DNA of 64,000 nt from Psettodes erumei (lineage: Eukaryota; Chordata; Actinopteri; Pleuronectiformes; Psettodidae), in NCBI GenBank assembly GCA_016785225.1, contig JAFBJZ010000915.1, forward strand, positions 434,001 through 498,000, in the 5' to 3' direction. Positions 1 to 14,500 of the stretch are shown piece after piece (the stretch's first letter is position 1; every line of letters begins with the position of its first letter). The notes under the pieces are model-generated. The model was not told the DNA's origin and did no database searches. It was given only the letters and a program-made list of their open reading frames with translations. The position numbers were made by a program, and so were the translations under genes.

Positions 1-3000
1 AAAAGACTTGCAGGAAAACCTCCCACAAAATATCACTGTGGAATTGATTGCAGTACATTGCCAACACAATACGTTCTTAGATCAAGTCTGTGAGGGGGGA
101 ATAATCTGCCAGTACTCTAAAGCACTCATACTTAGAATTAGGAATGGACGGGGGAAGAAGCCCAGTGCCTCTGCAAACACTGTAAAATAGACCATGATGG
201 TTTTACATGACCCCCTCGGCATGACCATGCCCCAGCATGCAGGATATGGAAGAGTACACAGACGTAGAATATGGATGCCAGCTGCATGTCTGCCCTTTTT
301 GATGTGTTCCTGCATGTTCAGGTGGGGAGACTGGAGGGAACAGCACTGCCTTTTGACTGTCAAGGTGATAAATATAATTGCAGCATTATGGATCCCCTGG
401 AGGTCTGGGTTTGGAGGGTGTTGACTAGGCGGGCGGGGGGTCGAATCCATCAAGAGGCTCTAATTTAAAAGGATTTGTATTTCACTAAGCAAAATGGCAA
501 GCTGGAATCCTCGCACTGAAGTGCATTTTCAGACTCCAGGGCATTGAGGATGAATAATTGAAGCAGTTAATGCAGTGCATGACCTATGGCACTCAGACAG
601 ATAAGTGGAGAACTTCCAAGACCTGATGAATTTAGCCATCATGATCATTAAGCTGTCTTTGATATATTAATCAAATGTGGAGCAGAGGGTAGGGGTTCAC
701 AGTGTATATACTTTTGATATTATGTTGTAGGATCATAAGTAAATGAGTAAGGTGCAGCTAAAAATTTCAGCATCATAAAACCAGCACATTTCACTTCTAC
801 TGTAAGCAGACAGTATGGCATGTAAGCACTGTCTAGATATATTTTAGAGAAACGTACATGACATCCTCACTCCCCTCATTTACATAAGTGACAGCTGGAC
901 AGTACAGTATTACTATACAATCCCATTTCCTAGATAGGACTTCAACAAGTTGGAATAAAGCACTCTCTTCTCCCAGAGCCTGACATTTATCTGTCTCACA
1001 TCACACATCTCCAGCCATGACATTAAGCCCGCAGTTTGATTTCGAGGAGTCTTCCAGTGACAGGTGAGCGCAGTCTGACCCACAGCGCGGGGCTGTGGAA
1101 GCACAGATGCTGTACACCGCTTGGATTTCCATCGTGGCTGCCTCCCCAACTTAAAGACTGACTGACCATATGACTGACTGACAGATAAGGTATTCTGCAG
1201 GCATTCAATAATTTAGCCGCCACTGCACAACTGCTGGTCCGCAGCCTTTGGAGCGGTCTTAAGCCTGCAGCACTTCAGCTCTGGTGCTCTCACTCTCTGA
1301 AGATGGGATCTGCTCCAAATGCTTCTTATCTTCATCAGTGCCTCCTGTGGTCTCTGTCTGTATTATTGACTGTTGTGACCTACAATACATCTCTGTTCCA
1401 GATTGTTATAACCTTGTAACTCTTCACACAATCCCACAGGGTTTTTGTCATGCATTTTCATGAGACTGAGGTTCTCAGCATTTGATGAGTTTTTCCTTTT
1501 CCCCTTTCTTGTATATATATGTATGCCTTTGTGTGATATCTACCTGCAGACACAATGCCCCTGGAGATGAAAGGTGCAGCTAACACACCAGAATTAGATG
1601 TTAAACAGTGCTAGATTTTTTCTGGGCGTGCAGTGTAATACTCTAGGATTTCTGGTTGAAATGGACTGAAATCTTGGTTTGAAGCGGAGCTTTAGTGCTG
1701 TCCCTTGGAGACCTACAATGTGGGCTGCTCTGCACAAATGGCACCAAGCACGTCTCACTTTAACGGGATACCACAAACCCTTGATCAACAGCTAGGCAGT
1801 TGGTGGGATCTACATTTTAATGTGTAGACCACTTAGGGATAATAGTAGCAGTCATAGACTGTTTTCTCGCATCAAGACATACCCCTAATTCTGCCGCCTG
1901 ATACTAGAAAAATGGATGGTTAGGAGGACGTTCAGCGCTTGTCATTTTAGTATCTTTTGCCTTTAGAAATGCTGCAGGAAACCTTGACTGGAGATGTGTG
2001 ATCTGCCAGCTAAAAGCTGTTTATATCAAAGTAATGAGCCTGAGGAGAACAGCAATTAGGAGATTCCTTCCATTTCTCTGTCTACTCAGGGAAATTCAAA
2101 CTGAAAGGTTATTGGGTAGACTATTAAAATGCTTGAGTGGGAGAAATTTTAATTGGTTTGTGTAAAGCTTTGCTGTTGACTCAGGACACATGCTGCTGCC
2201 TCAGTCTAGGCCTACAGTTGTTAGGGTGCTCTCTCGCACAGGTGATCGTATTATCTGTTTATCCAAAGTGCTTTAAAGGTTAGCTTGTCCTTTGCACGTA
2301 TAATTACCCAACCAGAGTGGAGCAAAACTTTTTTTTTTTCAGTAAAAGATAGAATTCTGCTTCTCAGCCTGATGATGAGCTGTTGTGTTAATATATAGTG
2401 CCACATCTCACAACTGTTTAGCAACACACAGAAGCAATCAGTACCCTTCATCATGTAAAAGCTCATTAGTGGTGACCTGTCTGAGAATGATTTATTGTCA
2501 GTATTAATATCTCCTTTGTTTGTTATTGCCAGGTGTGCTATCTGATTGGTCCAGGGTCCAACAAAAAATGTTTGATAATGACACCTAAAATGAAAAGTCA
2601 ATGGAAAGCTGTTGGTTTTTCCACAAATCCGCACTATGAAATGTTTAGCTTTATATCCCTGTTGGTGTGGATTATTGGATTTGTTATAGCAGATATGTTT
2701 ATAACTCTCTCACTCTGTGAAATGATGCTGGTGCTCAGTCAGCAGCGCAGTTTGAGTGTTATACTGCATGCTGCTGTGGTTTGCAGATCATTGCCAAAAT
2801 GTAAATGTATACACTGTGAGACTATCATTTAGGCTGTATAGCAAGCGTGACAGCATCATCAAAATCTCACTATTGTGTTCAGATGTGGTTTTCTTTTCCA
2901 TACGGGTGAGATTTCCATATAAAAAAGCAGCTATTGTGACCCCAGGCTTTGTGTTCTGTTTGTGCGTGAGGGTGAGTGAATGGGTGAGATCATCCCAGAG

Positions 3001-3034
3001 GCCTTATCATTTCTTTCTTCTTCCCCATTAAAAG
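1..3034 (+). other. grm7 intron (partial), upstream of first exon in window
   Basis: No exon is supported here. I looked for the preceding group III ligand-domain exon (the segment ending just before GGICIAQ) and did not find it. The longest open frames (123-127 codons) have no recognisable domain and no splice context. The polypyrimidine tract and AG at 3011-3034 form the acceptor of the next exon. Confidence 0.7.
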
Positions 3035-3170
3035 GTGGAATCTGCATCGCCCAGTCTTTGAAAATACCCCACAACCCTAAGATGGAGGATTATGACAAAG
3101 CCATCCAGCAACTGCTGGAAACACAGCACTCACGGGCAGTCATCATCTTTGCCAGTGAAGAAGACATACG
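3035..3170 (+). CDS. grm7: grm7 exon A (Venus-flytrap domain, GGICIAQS segment)
   Basis: This exon codes part of lobe 2 of the glutamate-binding domain. It starts with the conserved GGICIAQS, whose first G codon is split across the intron, and ends with SRAVIIFASEEDIR, the group III counterpart of RAVIIFANEDDIR. The acceptor is a pyrimidine-rich run ending aaaag. The donor is acg|gtgagg, leaving two bases of an Arg codon. The length of 136 nt and the phases fit the neighbouring exon. The ATG at 2980, in frame upstream, lies in the intron and is not a real start. Confidence 0.92.
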
Positions 3171-6100
3171 GTGAGGAGCACAGCACACACTGCCTTCATA
3201 CGTGTTGCTCAGGCGTGTTTGACGACTTGCCATGTTGAGGTCTTTAATCTCTGCGTGGCTGCACCTGAAGACAGGCTAGAGGCACAGATTTGCCATGCGC
3301 AAAAGGATGTCTGCTGCACAAACATACCTCCAGCAACACAAACACAAGCTTGCCTCACAGGAGAAGTGGGAATACAGATTGCAACAAAGCAACAGAGATT
3401 GTTTCATTTATAATGCCCCATGGGGAATGTTTGTGTAAAGGAGCACAGAATCACCGAGTACCTGTAAATTCAAATCTAGAGTTGGATGTGTTTGTGAAAT
3501 GTAAAAGAAAAGCCAGGATGAGTGAGAGACATGGGGATTAATGACTGTAACTCCATATCCCTATCCTCTTTAAATGAAAGATAAAAATAACATCTTTGCC
3601 TAACACAAATCAAAACATAAACCAGTCAACACAAAATAAAACATTTTTTCCCTCCTTTCTCACCTTTCATGAGAAGAATGAATGAAGACCTGCTCATGAC
3701 AGTGCTGTAATGTCCAAACAGCTACTTAAAGCCAGCTGTGCCTCTGTGTAATGGTTACTACATTGTGCCTCTGGTTCTTGCTCCTAATTCACACATGGAT
3801 GTCCTTGCAGAGGGGTCCTCAATGCCACCAAGAGGGCCAATCAGGTCGGCCATTTCCTGTGGATTGGATCTGACAGCTGGGGGGCTAAGAGCAGTCCGAT
3901 CCACCAGCTTGAAGATGTAGCGGTGGGAGCAGTCACTATACTCCCCAAGCGCTCCTCCATTAAAGGTATAGACACACTGGTGCACACACAGAAGCTCACA
4001 CTGTATTGTTTCCTACTGTACAATTTAGTTGAGACTAACAAGCTTTCAACTCGACTTTGGCATATAATTTCTATATAAAATTCATCTGCTCAACTTGTTA
4101 GCATGGAGTTTTCATTTCCACAAACATCCAGCAGATACAGAGGACCTTATGACTTTATTTAAAGTTGTGGTTCTGGCCTTCTAGGAAATATTTGTCCAAT
4201 ATTCACTCTCCTTTTAGCCCTGACTTTGGTTTTTACTAACTCCTGCAATAAATACCTGCCTCTGTAGCTGCTAAATGCCCTACTCTGTTCACCAGCTAGT
4301 CACTAAATTTGTCTGTCCACCATTTCATTACACAAGTTTGTAGTGTGTTTCTTTAGGACATCTGGATACAGTGGTGATGTCAGGTCAGAGTGAATCAACA
4401 ACAGTAAAGTTGCAGACCAGAAAACCAAAAGAGGGAAATTGTACACTTTAGGAAGATATACTGTACATGTTTTATTTACCTGTTTTTGTACCTATTACAT
4501 CTTCCTCTGTCTCTATTTCTACTTCCACTGGTAGTTCCTGCATTTTTTCAGAATGACTTTCAACAGTCCTCAGAGAGCATGTATGACCTTGTTGTTACAT
4601 TTAGCCATTGGCTGTACATGACCAGACTAGAATCAGTTTGAATAAATTGGCTCTTTTATTATTAAATGTTGAAACCAGTAAATGTGACTGCTTCACCTCT
4701 TGCAGACATCACATTTTGATCAGCATGGCTTTATTTGCTTTGCAAGTTGAAAATCTCAGGCTACTGGAGAAACTGGTATCGCTAGTCTCTGTGTCATTAT
4801 TGAAAGGGACGCAAGATGAAATGTCTGAGAGAAAGCTACTTTTTGCTATTAGTGTTTATGCTTTTTTGATCCGTTTAATGTTTTCTGTCAAACTACCAAA
4901 GAAATACAATTATGTCTGTTTTTATGTGCTTGTGGATGGGTTTCTCTCTACAACTGCATTAAAAAGGCCAACCTGCAAGAAAAAGGAAGCAAATGAGGAA
5001 ATTATACTGCTAATTATAATGCTGCATTTGCCAGGATGTGTACCATAGAAATAGAATATTCTCAGCATGTACCATCTATTTAAAGTTCTGTCCAGTGTCA
5101 CAATCCCTAATAACCATTTATCATTACAATTGAGGAAATTTGAAAGTCCGAGTTTTATGTCGCTTCCCTTAATTAGGGGAGGTCTAGCCAGGACAAATGT
5201 ACACTGTGGAGGCAGCCAGAATATTATTAATCCACCATGCATCATTGATGGTCTTTGGAAAAGAAAATCAGCTGAGTCATTCAGCCTTGATTAGCCATTA
5301 TCACCTCTACCCACGACTCAGCTGATATGACTGGATAGCAGAGTGGAGACACAGACAGAGAGACTTTAAAATGTGAAATTCATTACTCTCAAGACAGAAA
5401 ATTGTTTCTTTTAAAAAAAAATAAAAAAAGAACCCTGCACCATGAATCTCACTGTGAAGTTTAGTTCCAGCTCAGTTTCCTGACCCACTTCGGGTGGCAA
5501 AGTTGCACGATTACAAGTTTGCTTTCTGCTTTGTTGAAGCAAGTAATCTCCTCAACACTCCTCAAACGCTTCATACAGGCACCTAAACCCTGTTGAAATT
5601 AGTGTGAAGATAATACATCATGTCTTCAATCCACTTCTGACGTAATAAATTTTATGAATTGAAGAAAACCTGTTCAGCACCTACAGGACCTTGAGCCTTA
5701 GGCAACAGGCTGTGGCACCGCTTACTAGCCCTGCATTATTTATCACACATCCTGTTTTTTAATTAATGTTATTTCCTAGATGAAAGAAGTGATTAAAGTT
5801 CCATGGGGCTTGAGAGGAAGAGGAACCTCTGTGGTCAAATTTTGATGAAGTAGTGCTTGCTGATGTGTTTCCAACACCTTGCAGCCAGCACCACACCACC
5901 ACCACCACACTCCTGCTGCACGTTTCACTTCATTTCCTCCAGGTTTGAATTGGTTGATAATTGGCCCGGAACTGAGCCATTCTCCTCTTTCCTCTGTTCC
6001 CAGGGTTTGATGAATACTTTACTGCGCTCACCCTTGAGAACAATCGCAGGAACGTGTGGTTTGCTGAGTTTTGGGAAGAAAACTTTGACTGCCGGCTCCT

Positions 6101-9100
6101 GAGTGCCTCAAAGAGAGAGGACACCAGCCGTAAATGCACAGGTACATGAGTTTTTACACGAGCAAATTAGAAATTCTGAATTTCTTTCATAAAAGATGTT
6201 GCCTAATTTCACCCTCCATGACTGTTTGTTAATGATAGAAGCTGCAGATAGTCCGTTGGGGTTTTAATTCAACCCCTCTTGTCTGCAGCGCAGCCAGAAA
6301 GTCTAACACCAGGTGTTTCTACCCAGCGGGTACAGGACAGGCAGAGTTTATTATTAGAACAATAATGCACCACATGGTCTTAGTCATACAACAGCTACAG
6401 ACCGTCTGCTTCTGTGGCTAATGTCCTGTAACTCTTAAATCCTATGTTCTCTCTATTTCCTCTTAACCTAGTCACCTTGATAGCTCAGCACAGTCATGAC
6501 GTGTGTACTAACTGCACTGAGCCAGAGTACAATTTATTTAGGTGGAAATTACATTACACTACATTACATACTGAAAAATGTCAAAAAGCTAGGTAAATAC
6601 TGCTCATGCCCCCATTCTGCTAGCATTAATGGTAGTGCTGTTGCAAACAGCAATGCATGCCCTTATTACCTAAACATTGCCTGCCAGCTCTGTGACAGGC
6701 ATCATGCTCTTTTATTATCTACGTGGATGATGCCTGTGATGTGGGATGCTTTATTAATCTTGCTTGCATACATGATGAGGGTAATAGCAGTGTGACAAGA
6801 ATTTCTGTTTGCTGAAGGATTCTGTTTCCTTTATAATCTCCTGTTTGGCATCTTTTGTCACGCCTCAAAGACAGAGGATGCTCGTCCACCGAGTGAGCCC
6901 CACAAACCCTCTGTAAAATGACTATAAACGTCTTTTATCTTTTCAATTCCTCTGAAAGTGGCTGTACTACTGTCACTATATTCTCTTTTTTTATACCTCA
7001 AGCCAAGCTGATATTTCTGAATGTTAAATGCTAACGAGAGGCTTTTGCATTCAGAGACTGTCCATTGAGCACCCTGTACGGAGCTCAGAAAAGCAAAAAG
7101 GTTACGTGGGCTGAAATGTATGTTAAGTTCTGAGAAATGAGCTGAAATGTCAGCATAGATTGCTTTTGACCTCCTTCAGTTTATGCAAGTCTCCCACATC
7201 CTTATGTGTGTACCATTAACATTGTTGGCTCCTCCACTGAGCTCTACACGTGAACGATGAACAGCTATCACTGAAGACAAAAATAGTCTTTTAGTATTCG
7301 CTGCTAGTCTCTAAATGATGCAGTTTTGTTAACTGCGAGCTGTAATATCGTAATTATGATGATAATGATGATGACTATTATTAAAAGTATATTTTTTTGT
7401 TGTTGGAATTTTCACTCGCTCTTTGAAACACAGCTTTTATCTACCAAGAGTATAAAGCAGCTAATTCAGTTTGTAACACAACAAAAATCCAGCACAGATT
7501 GTACATTATGTATTCAAATGGTGTATCAGCAGCACGAGGCAAAACCTTTACAGCAGCCCACGGTGAAAGGGCAGCGCACTGGGAGAAGGAAATAAAAGAG
7601 CAGGAAGCCACTGTAGAAGAGTATGTTACTAAAGTTCATGGTGATCTTCATCACCTCGTAGATGGGGCGTCTTCTCAGCAGCCTATTACTTTGTAATAAG
7701 CCACAGTAATTCAATCTGAATCTGCTGTATTTGTCACAAACACTTTGTCTCAGCTGGATATTTTCCACTTGGGATTTGAACGCGTCTGATTTCTTATTCC
7801 GCATTGTCCCTTTAGGTGTAATTACTTCAAGATCAAAATGGAACTAGTTGGCAGCGAATGGTAAATGGAAGGAATAAAAATGAAGCTGGAGATGATGGGG
7901 AGTGCTGAGAGGATGTAATGTGTAATGGCTCACGGTGTATCTGGCTGTTAGTTCTCCTCCTCCTTTTCTTTCCCCAGGCCAGGAGCGCATCGGGATCAAC
8001 TCCAAGTACGAGCAGGAAGGGAAGGTGCAGTTTGTGATTGACGCGGTGTACGCCATGGCCCACGCTCTCCACAACATGCAGCGGGACCTATGTCCTGATC
8101 ATCTTGGCATTTGTCCACAAATGGAGTCTGCAGAAGGAAAGACTCTGCTGAAGTACATACGTAACACCAGCTTCAATGGTAAGTGACAAGTTGTAGAAGT
8201 CTACACTACAGATTCCTACACACTGTGTGGTTCAGAAAAGCAAGGTCCTTTATGTTATCGATGTTAGGCTTGGAGGATATTTTGCACTTTATAGTGAGTA
8301 CAGTAAACAAGTAAAAATTGGATTACTGGCTACCTATCATCACTGGCAATATACTTAAGCTCTGTTGTGCAGATATAGAGTAATGGCACGTACTGTATAT
8401 TTGAGAAATACTAGATGGCTGCACCATCTATAAAGATAAGTGAGATAAAACATTGATGCTTTGCTATGATATCATGTCTTCTCTCACAGTGTGTCAGCAT
8501 AAATGAGCTTACTGACACTAATACATTTGTTAAAGGAAGAATTTTGTTTTCTTGCCAAGAGTCATGTGAGAAGAAGGGAAGAGGGGCGCCACTTTCACAT
8601 CTGTATAATAAATATGCAGCTGGAGCCAGCAGTCGGTTAGCTGAGCTTAGCACAACGAAAAAACCTCTAAAGCTTACTAATGGACACATTCCATTTTGAG
8701 TCAAACCAATCTTTGACTACTACTTTGTCTTAGGGTGTCCACTTCAGTCTTCAAGTGTCAAGATGAAATGTAATTTAGGAATTGTATGCAGTTGCCTGTG
8801 GGCTGGCTACAGTTTAAATTTGCATTTAAATTCATTCAAAGCTAAAAAGCAGTACAACATTTTCCGGACCTGTGGAATAATTTGAGCCAATATGATTGTT
8901 ATGGGTCTACGAGTACTTGAACCTCTGCATAATTCAGCCTTGTGCAGAAAGTGTTGTGGTAGATACTTAACAATTAATGACAAATAGCTATTAATGACAA
9001 ATGCATTGAAATGCAGGAGTGAGTTGAGGAAGAGGGCCAAACGGGAGAGGAGTTCAAAACAAGAGAAAACTTTATTATGAATGTGCAGGCATGTATGTCA

Positions 9101-11510
9101 GCCAGTGATCATTAAAAGGCTTTTCTGAAGTGCGCTGTGTCTCCAAAAAATGTTCGGGATGAACTCCAGCTCTGCTTGCCTGTCTGTAAAAGCCACCGCA
9201 TGCCACTGATATGATTAGATTGGATGATTGGATTCTTCTTGTGTGAGAACAGCCTTTAATGCTCAATTTATTTTTCCTTTTCCTCCTCCTTCCACGTTGA
9301 ACTTCTTTTAGTATTAAATGCTAAATGGCTAGATGTTTTTTCCTCTTTCTTTTATTTTGTCATTAAATGTTGTGTACATGTGTTTATGCATGTGTGTGTG
9401 TGTATGTGTGTGTAAAATAGATGTTTAATGGGATTTGTTGACAAAATCACCAAATCACTAAATTTGCACTTTAGTGTAAGAAGAGATTTCATGTTCTAAA
9501 ACGATGGTGTGTGGTTAATTTGCTGTTACTAGTTCAGTTTAACTAGCATAATTTAGCATTTGCAACAATCACATACAAAAATGTGTGAAAGCAAACTTCT
9601 GTCAGTGAGCTAAAGACTAAGGAGCTGCCTGCATTTGTCTAACACTGTCGCTATGGCAGCAGTGCAAGTTCCAGCAGGCGAGAAGCCCTCAGATTTTAAG
9701 GTGGAACTAAAGAAACAGAATATATGCAATAGCCTGAGCAGTGCTAGAAATTCGAGGAGACCTTAACCAAGTGCAGCTTCATACATGGCACTGAGAAGCT
9801 GCTGTTAAGTCTCAATAACCATCTGGGTTTGTGCTGACTTTTCTGGAATTTCAGCTTCCAAGCAACAATCACCTCAGAAGTTTATTTCACCTGAGTCAAA
9901 AATACGATCTCTACCTACTCTTCCCTTGCTCTTATTTTCTCAAACCTTTTTACTGGCAAGTGCACATTGTTCTGCTGCAGCTCCGTCAGGCACATCTCAC
10001 TGCCCCTTATTGCATTTAGACTAGAACCACGCACATTATCCTGTGTATGTGCCACTGCTAATGTATGTTGGAGAGTGAAGGAGTGTGGGCCTCCTTTGTT
10101 GATCTCCCCACTGTGCCAGAGTCACAGAGCTGAGGATCGAGAGGTAGAAAAAAGGAGAGAATAATGATGCGAAAGAAACACAGCAGTGGATCCCCAGTCC
10201 ACCCACACTGCTCAGCACAGCACAGCAGCAGTGCACTTTTGTCATGTCTTAGTTCAGAGCCACATGCAAATGCATAAATCTTTCATCTTAGACAGCGCTC
10301 TCACTGAGGAGTCTACACAGACCATTTTGTTTCCTTGAAAATAGCCGATAGAAAATATGATGGAATTTGTAATGCCTTTTTATCTGCACAAACAAAAAAA
10401 CATTTAATTATTTGCTCTAAAGATGAAGAGCGCCAAGTGCCCAATCACTCATGCCACGTTGCTGACTAATGTTTTGTCTGTGTATTTACTGTATGTAAGC
10501 TGTTTATTGGGGTTTTTTTGCTTGGCATGGAGTAAGAGTGTTAACCCTGTCACAGCTATTGCTCACAGGATTCAACATTGTCAACATCTTTATACGCTGT
10601 GTCAACAAGTCTGCTGTCTCTTCGGTGGAAGCAGAGGCGACAGGACGGTGACTGCCACACACCGAGTTTGAGTTTTTCGATACTGAGTTCCACTGTGGGC
10701 TTCACTAGTGCAGTTGAAAGAATTTAGTTTTACTTTTAAACAAAACGATAGATAGGTCAAAATGACTCCAGTGGTGCCATTTTTCATTTGCATAACAGCT
10801 GAAATGGCCAGTCTTATATTGAGTCTTATAAGCTGACATTTGTAATGCACAGTGGTGTCACAGTGTCAAACATTACAAAACAAAACTTGTGTGCAATATT
10901 TTAATTAAAATGGCCCTTTATTCTTTGGCCTGAATTTGGTTGGTTGGTGGGGGGGTCACTGTTGCTTATTCTGCCTTTCTTGTTTTATGAGTCCTTCTCC
11001 CTAAAAACTTTTATAGAATGTTCAATGACAAATGTCCTTGAAAAAAAAGCTGGAGGGAGATGAAATTCCCTTCTGGCTGAAAACTAAGTACAAGGTGCAG
11101 TGGCCTTCCATCCAAGAGCTACAAGCTCTGTTCTAGATAAAAAAAGACAACATGTTCCCTAAAGTGTTTTGAACATACTGTATGCTGCTGGTCCTTTACT
11201 TTACTTTTTATAGCCAGAGCTATTAAAGTACCTAATTCCCATGCCAAGTGTCATCAGACTCCCCCTGTCCCATTTCAAAAATGGTATCTCCAGTCGTGCT
11301 GATGAACTAGTGTATGCAGTGCCAAGGTGAACAGACATGCCGCTGTTTTTCATTCTCTTCCAGCATTGTGGGATGGTAGAAGTGACCTCATCAACAATGC
11401 AGTCCTCATGTATTAAATAAAGTACAACCATTTTTCCCATTAATGCCATTCAATGTTCGCCGCTGTGAGGGAGATTTCACGTTGAGTGACATCTGCATTA
11501 ACTACCCTGG

Positions 11511-11544
<34 letters not shown>

Positions 11545-14500
11545 CAGCCACGAGGCTCGTATAATTGAGTGATGTATCCACACATACAGTATACTAGTGT
11601 AGGTGCAACCGACAGGCTCACACAAAAAAAACCCTCCTTTTCTCATGCATAATTTTTCAGATGTACTCAGTCCTCTCTAAGCTAATTAGTGAAATCTTCT
11701 GGGCTCTGCTTGAGTTGGGTTGTTCCACACTGAGAGCAGATGGGGACCATATGATGCTTTGGCTGACCTGTTTATCCTCCCTACGTCTCCTGTTGTTGTC
11801 CACTGTGTGACTGAAGTGCATTGCTTTTAACCCACAGAGACGTGTGCTCGTCAGCTGTCAATGTCTAATATAACGGCGCTGCTGAGAGTCCACATATTGA
11901 GCTGTGTTTTGAATGTGAAAAATATATTCCTTCGGTGGCATTGATGATGCAAAGGAAGCAGGTGAGGAAGTCCTATATTGGGGCGCTTGCTTGCCTATTC
12001 CTGATTATCATGACGGTTCCAGGTATAGGTCACAATGTCTGGAGGAACGGACGCACACACTCTGTGTTCCTTTGTTTGGTCCATGTAAGCCACCACACAG
12101 AGGCAAGGGGTGAAAAGTTCATGTTTTACCTCTTATTAGAAAAGGTGTTGTACCCTGTCACACTGGTGTCTAACAGTTTTCTATTCTGCTGTCCTTTTGC
12201 CGCATTTTCTCTCTCTTGATCTGTACAGGCAGCGCCGGCACCTCTGTGGTGTTTAACGTGAATGGCGATGCCCCAGGACGCTATGACCTGTTCCAGTTCC
12301 AGATGACCAATTCCTCCACCCCAGAGTATAAGGTGGTAGGACAATGGGTGGAGACCCTCCAGCTCAGGGTATGATGGTTTTCTGATACCAAAAAAAGGGA
12401 ACTGATACCAACAATAGACACCCACTTTCAAATGTTGTTTGTATGCTTGTATTGTATACTGTATTGTATAGAGGTTTTCTACACTCAGTGATGCAAAAGG
12501 TTGTCGAGCGTGAAGACTTTTTGTGTTTTCCAAAATTGAAATCCCTTATGTGACAAGGGGGTTGCACATCATTTGCATTTCAAATATGGAGAGAGCTCAG
12601 GTGCAGACATGTTTTCCTTTCTGTCTAATTGATGTATTTTAGGTGCAGAAAATGAATCAAACAAGAAAAAGAAAATGCCATTCTTTACCCAGCAGATAAA
12701 TCTTCCAAAATTCTTCAGGCGTAATATTTTCCTGCGACAATTAATGTCGAAACATGTTTACACACATTTTAGTTGATGTGTTGCCTACTAATGTAATCCA
12801 ACATTCCACATTCCTACATAAAGACATATATTACACTTTATTAGACGTTTTTGTTGTATTGGGACATGGTTTTCTCAAAAGGTCTGTTACCTGTAGAAGA
12901 ATGTTGGAGCAGGACTGAAACACAAGAGAGTCAAACATTAGAAAGGCGAAAATAGAAAGAAAACAATGAGGTTGGAGATCACTCTTCTCCCAGTGTATAG
13001 GTTGGAGGGCTTTTAACCGGGGTGCCAGTACATATATGTTCAGTCTTTGGCAGCAGAGCGCTGCTGGAGATGTTGATGTTGTCAGAAACTGACACCTGAA
13101 TACAATCCTCCCATGTTAATCCTGGTGCTTGGCAGCTTTCCGGCAGGTTTTACTGTATATGAGGAAACTAAAAAGCCCCTTTTATCTGATGAAATTTAAG
13201 GTACACCTCAGAGTGCAAGATATATCATATGAAAGCTATTTGTACTTTACTGGAAAAGGAAGGATTTTATTATTTTTTTAAATATGTGAAAATATAATTA
13301 TTTGACATTTGTGGCATATCCAAAGATTTTACAACCCATGGGATAACAGCATGGCATGAATGAGGCATTTTTCATTTCAGGGGGTCTTTAAATAACTTTA
13401 ATTTGCCTGCAAAAAAAAATGCTTAGCAGTGGGTGCAGAGCTGTCTTGAAATTAAAATTACTGTGTGACACAATGAAACCTGAGCTAAAAATGTCTATGT
13501 AACTCATAGAAATAAATAAAACATGAAATTTACATACAGATGAATTAACATTTGCATAATGGTTCTCTGGATCACAAGAATTAAATTCAACCACACCAGG
13601 TGGAACAGTGTCTGGTGCTGGAGTTTTTTGCTTCACTCTGTTTGTATTCAGTGTGATTCCAAAACTAAATTCTGTTACAGTACCATTGTATTCCAATGCA
13701 ATTGGTATTACTTTATTCACTAACACATAAAGAGAAATCTAATTTAAAGGTTACCCTGTAATGAGCATCCTGATACACTTCTGCGATCATCAATGAACAA
13801 GTTCAATGCAACATTGTTCCAGCTCACAAACGCTCAAATTATCTGTAAAATTAACAACTGTAGCAAAACCCAAACGTAAAGCCGTATGAGTCCAAGGTGT
13901 CAAAAATCTTGCTTCTGGTCTCCATGGAAACAGAGCTTTTGGTCTCATTACTGTTTCCACACTGTGTGTAGTTGGGAGGTTTTCCAGAGAGCACCATTCA
14001 TTGTCCAAATAACAAATGGCACCTTCATGCCTCCAGATAAATGGCAGATGATAATCTACCTAGACACCACAGAAACAACGCATTTGTCACACAGGTACAC
14101 ACAATACATAAGCACAAGCACACACACTGTAGGCAGGGGCATTTGTGTTTTTGCTGCAAAGCCACAGCTCAGTATCTGCAATTATGTGGCAGCTGGAATC
14201 TTGTTATATGTGATGGTATTTGTACCTAGTGAAGTTTTTATCTGCGGATGTTTATGTTAAAGAGTTGTGGTTTCACAGGGGTTATGAGCCAGACTATTAC
14301 TTGGAGTCTTCCTGGATGTCATGTGGTCACCGTGACATTGCCAGGCAACCAGCAGTCAGTCTCTGTAGGATCAATCACACAAAATATAACGCACTAATTA
14401 GGGAGTGTTGGAGGTGCTGGTAACTGCATTTCTTACCCTCGGGCAGAAACAGGCTAACTACTTCCCCATGCTTACAGTCTTTATGCTAAGCTAAGATAAC

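Larger units (their letters stand above)
8179..12228 (+). other. grm7 intron with simple repeats and one teleost repeat remnant
   Basis: About 4.05 kb. It contains a remnant of a common teleost repeat at 8565-8690, a TG-rich run at 9390-9413 and a (CA)n tract at 11514-11542, listed separately. No further exon is supported. Confidence 0.65.

Noticed and set aside
4608..5048. A 146-codon + frame as a gene inside a grm7 intron
   Set aside because: No recognisable domain, AT-rich composition, and no splice or promoter context.
11514..11542. Tandem short repeats as a possible CRISPR array
   Set aside because: They are dinucleotide microsatellites without spacers, in a vertebrate genome.
12126..12533. 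A 135-codon minus frame across grm7 exon E
   Set aside because: It is antisense to a supported exon and has no protein-like pattern.
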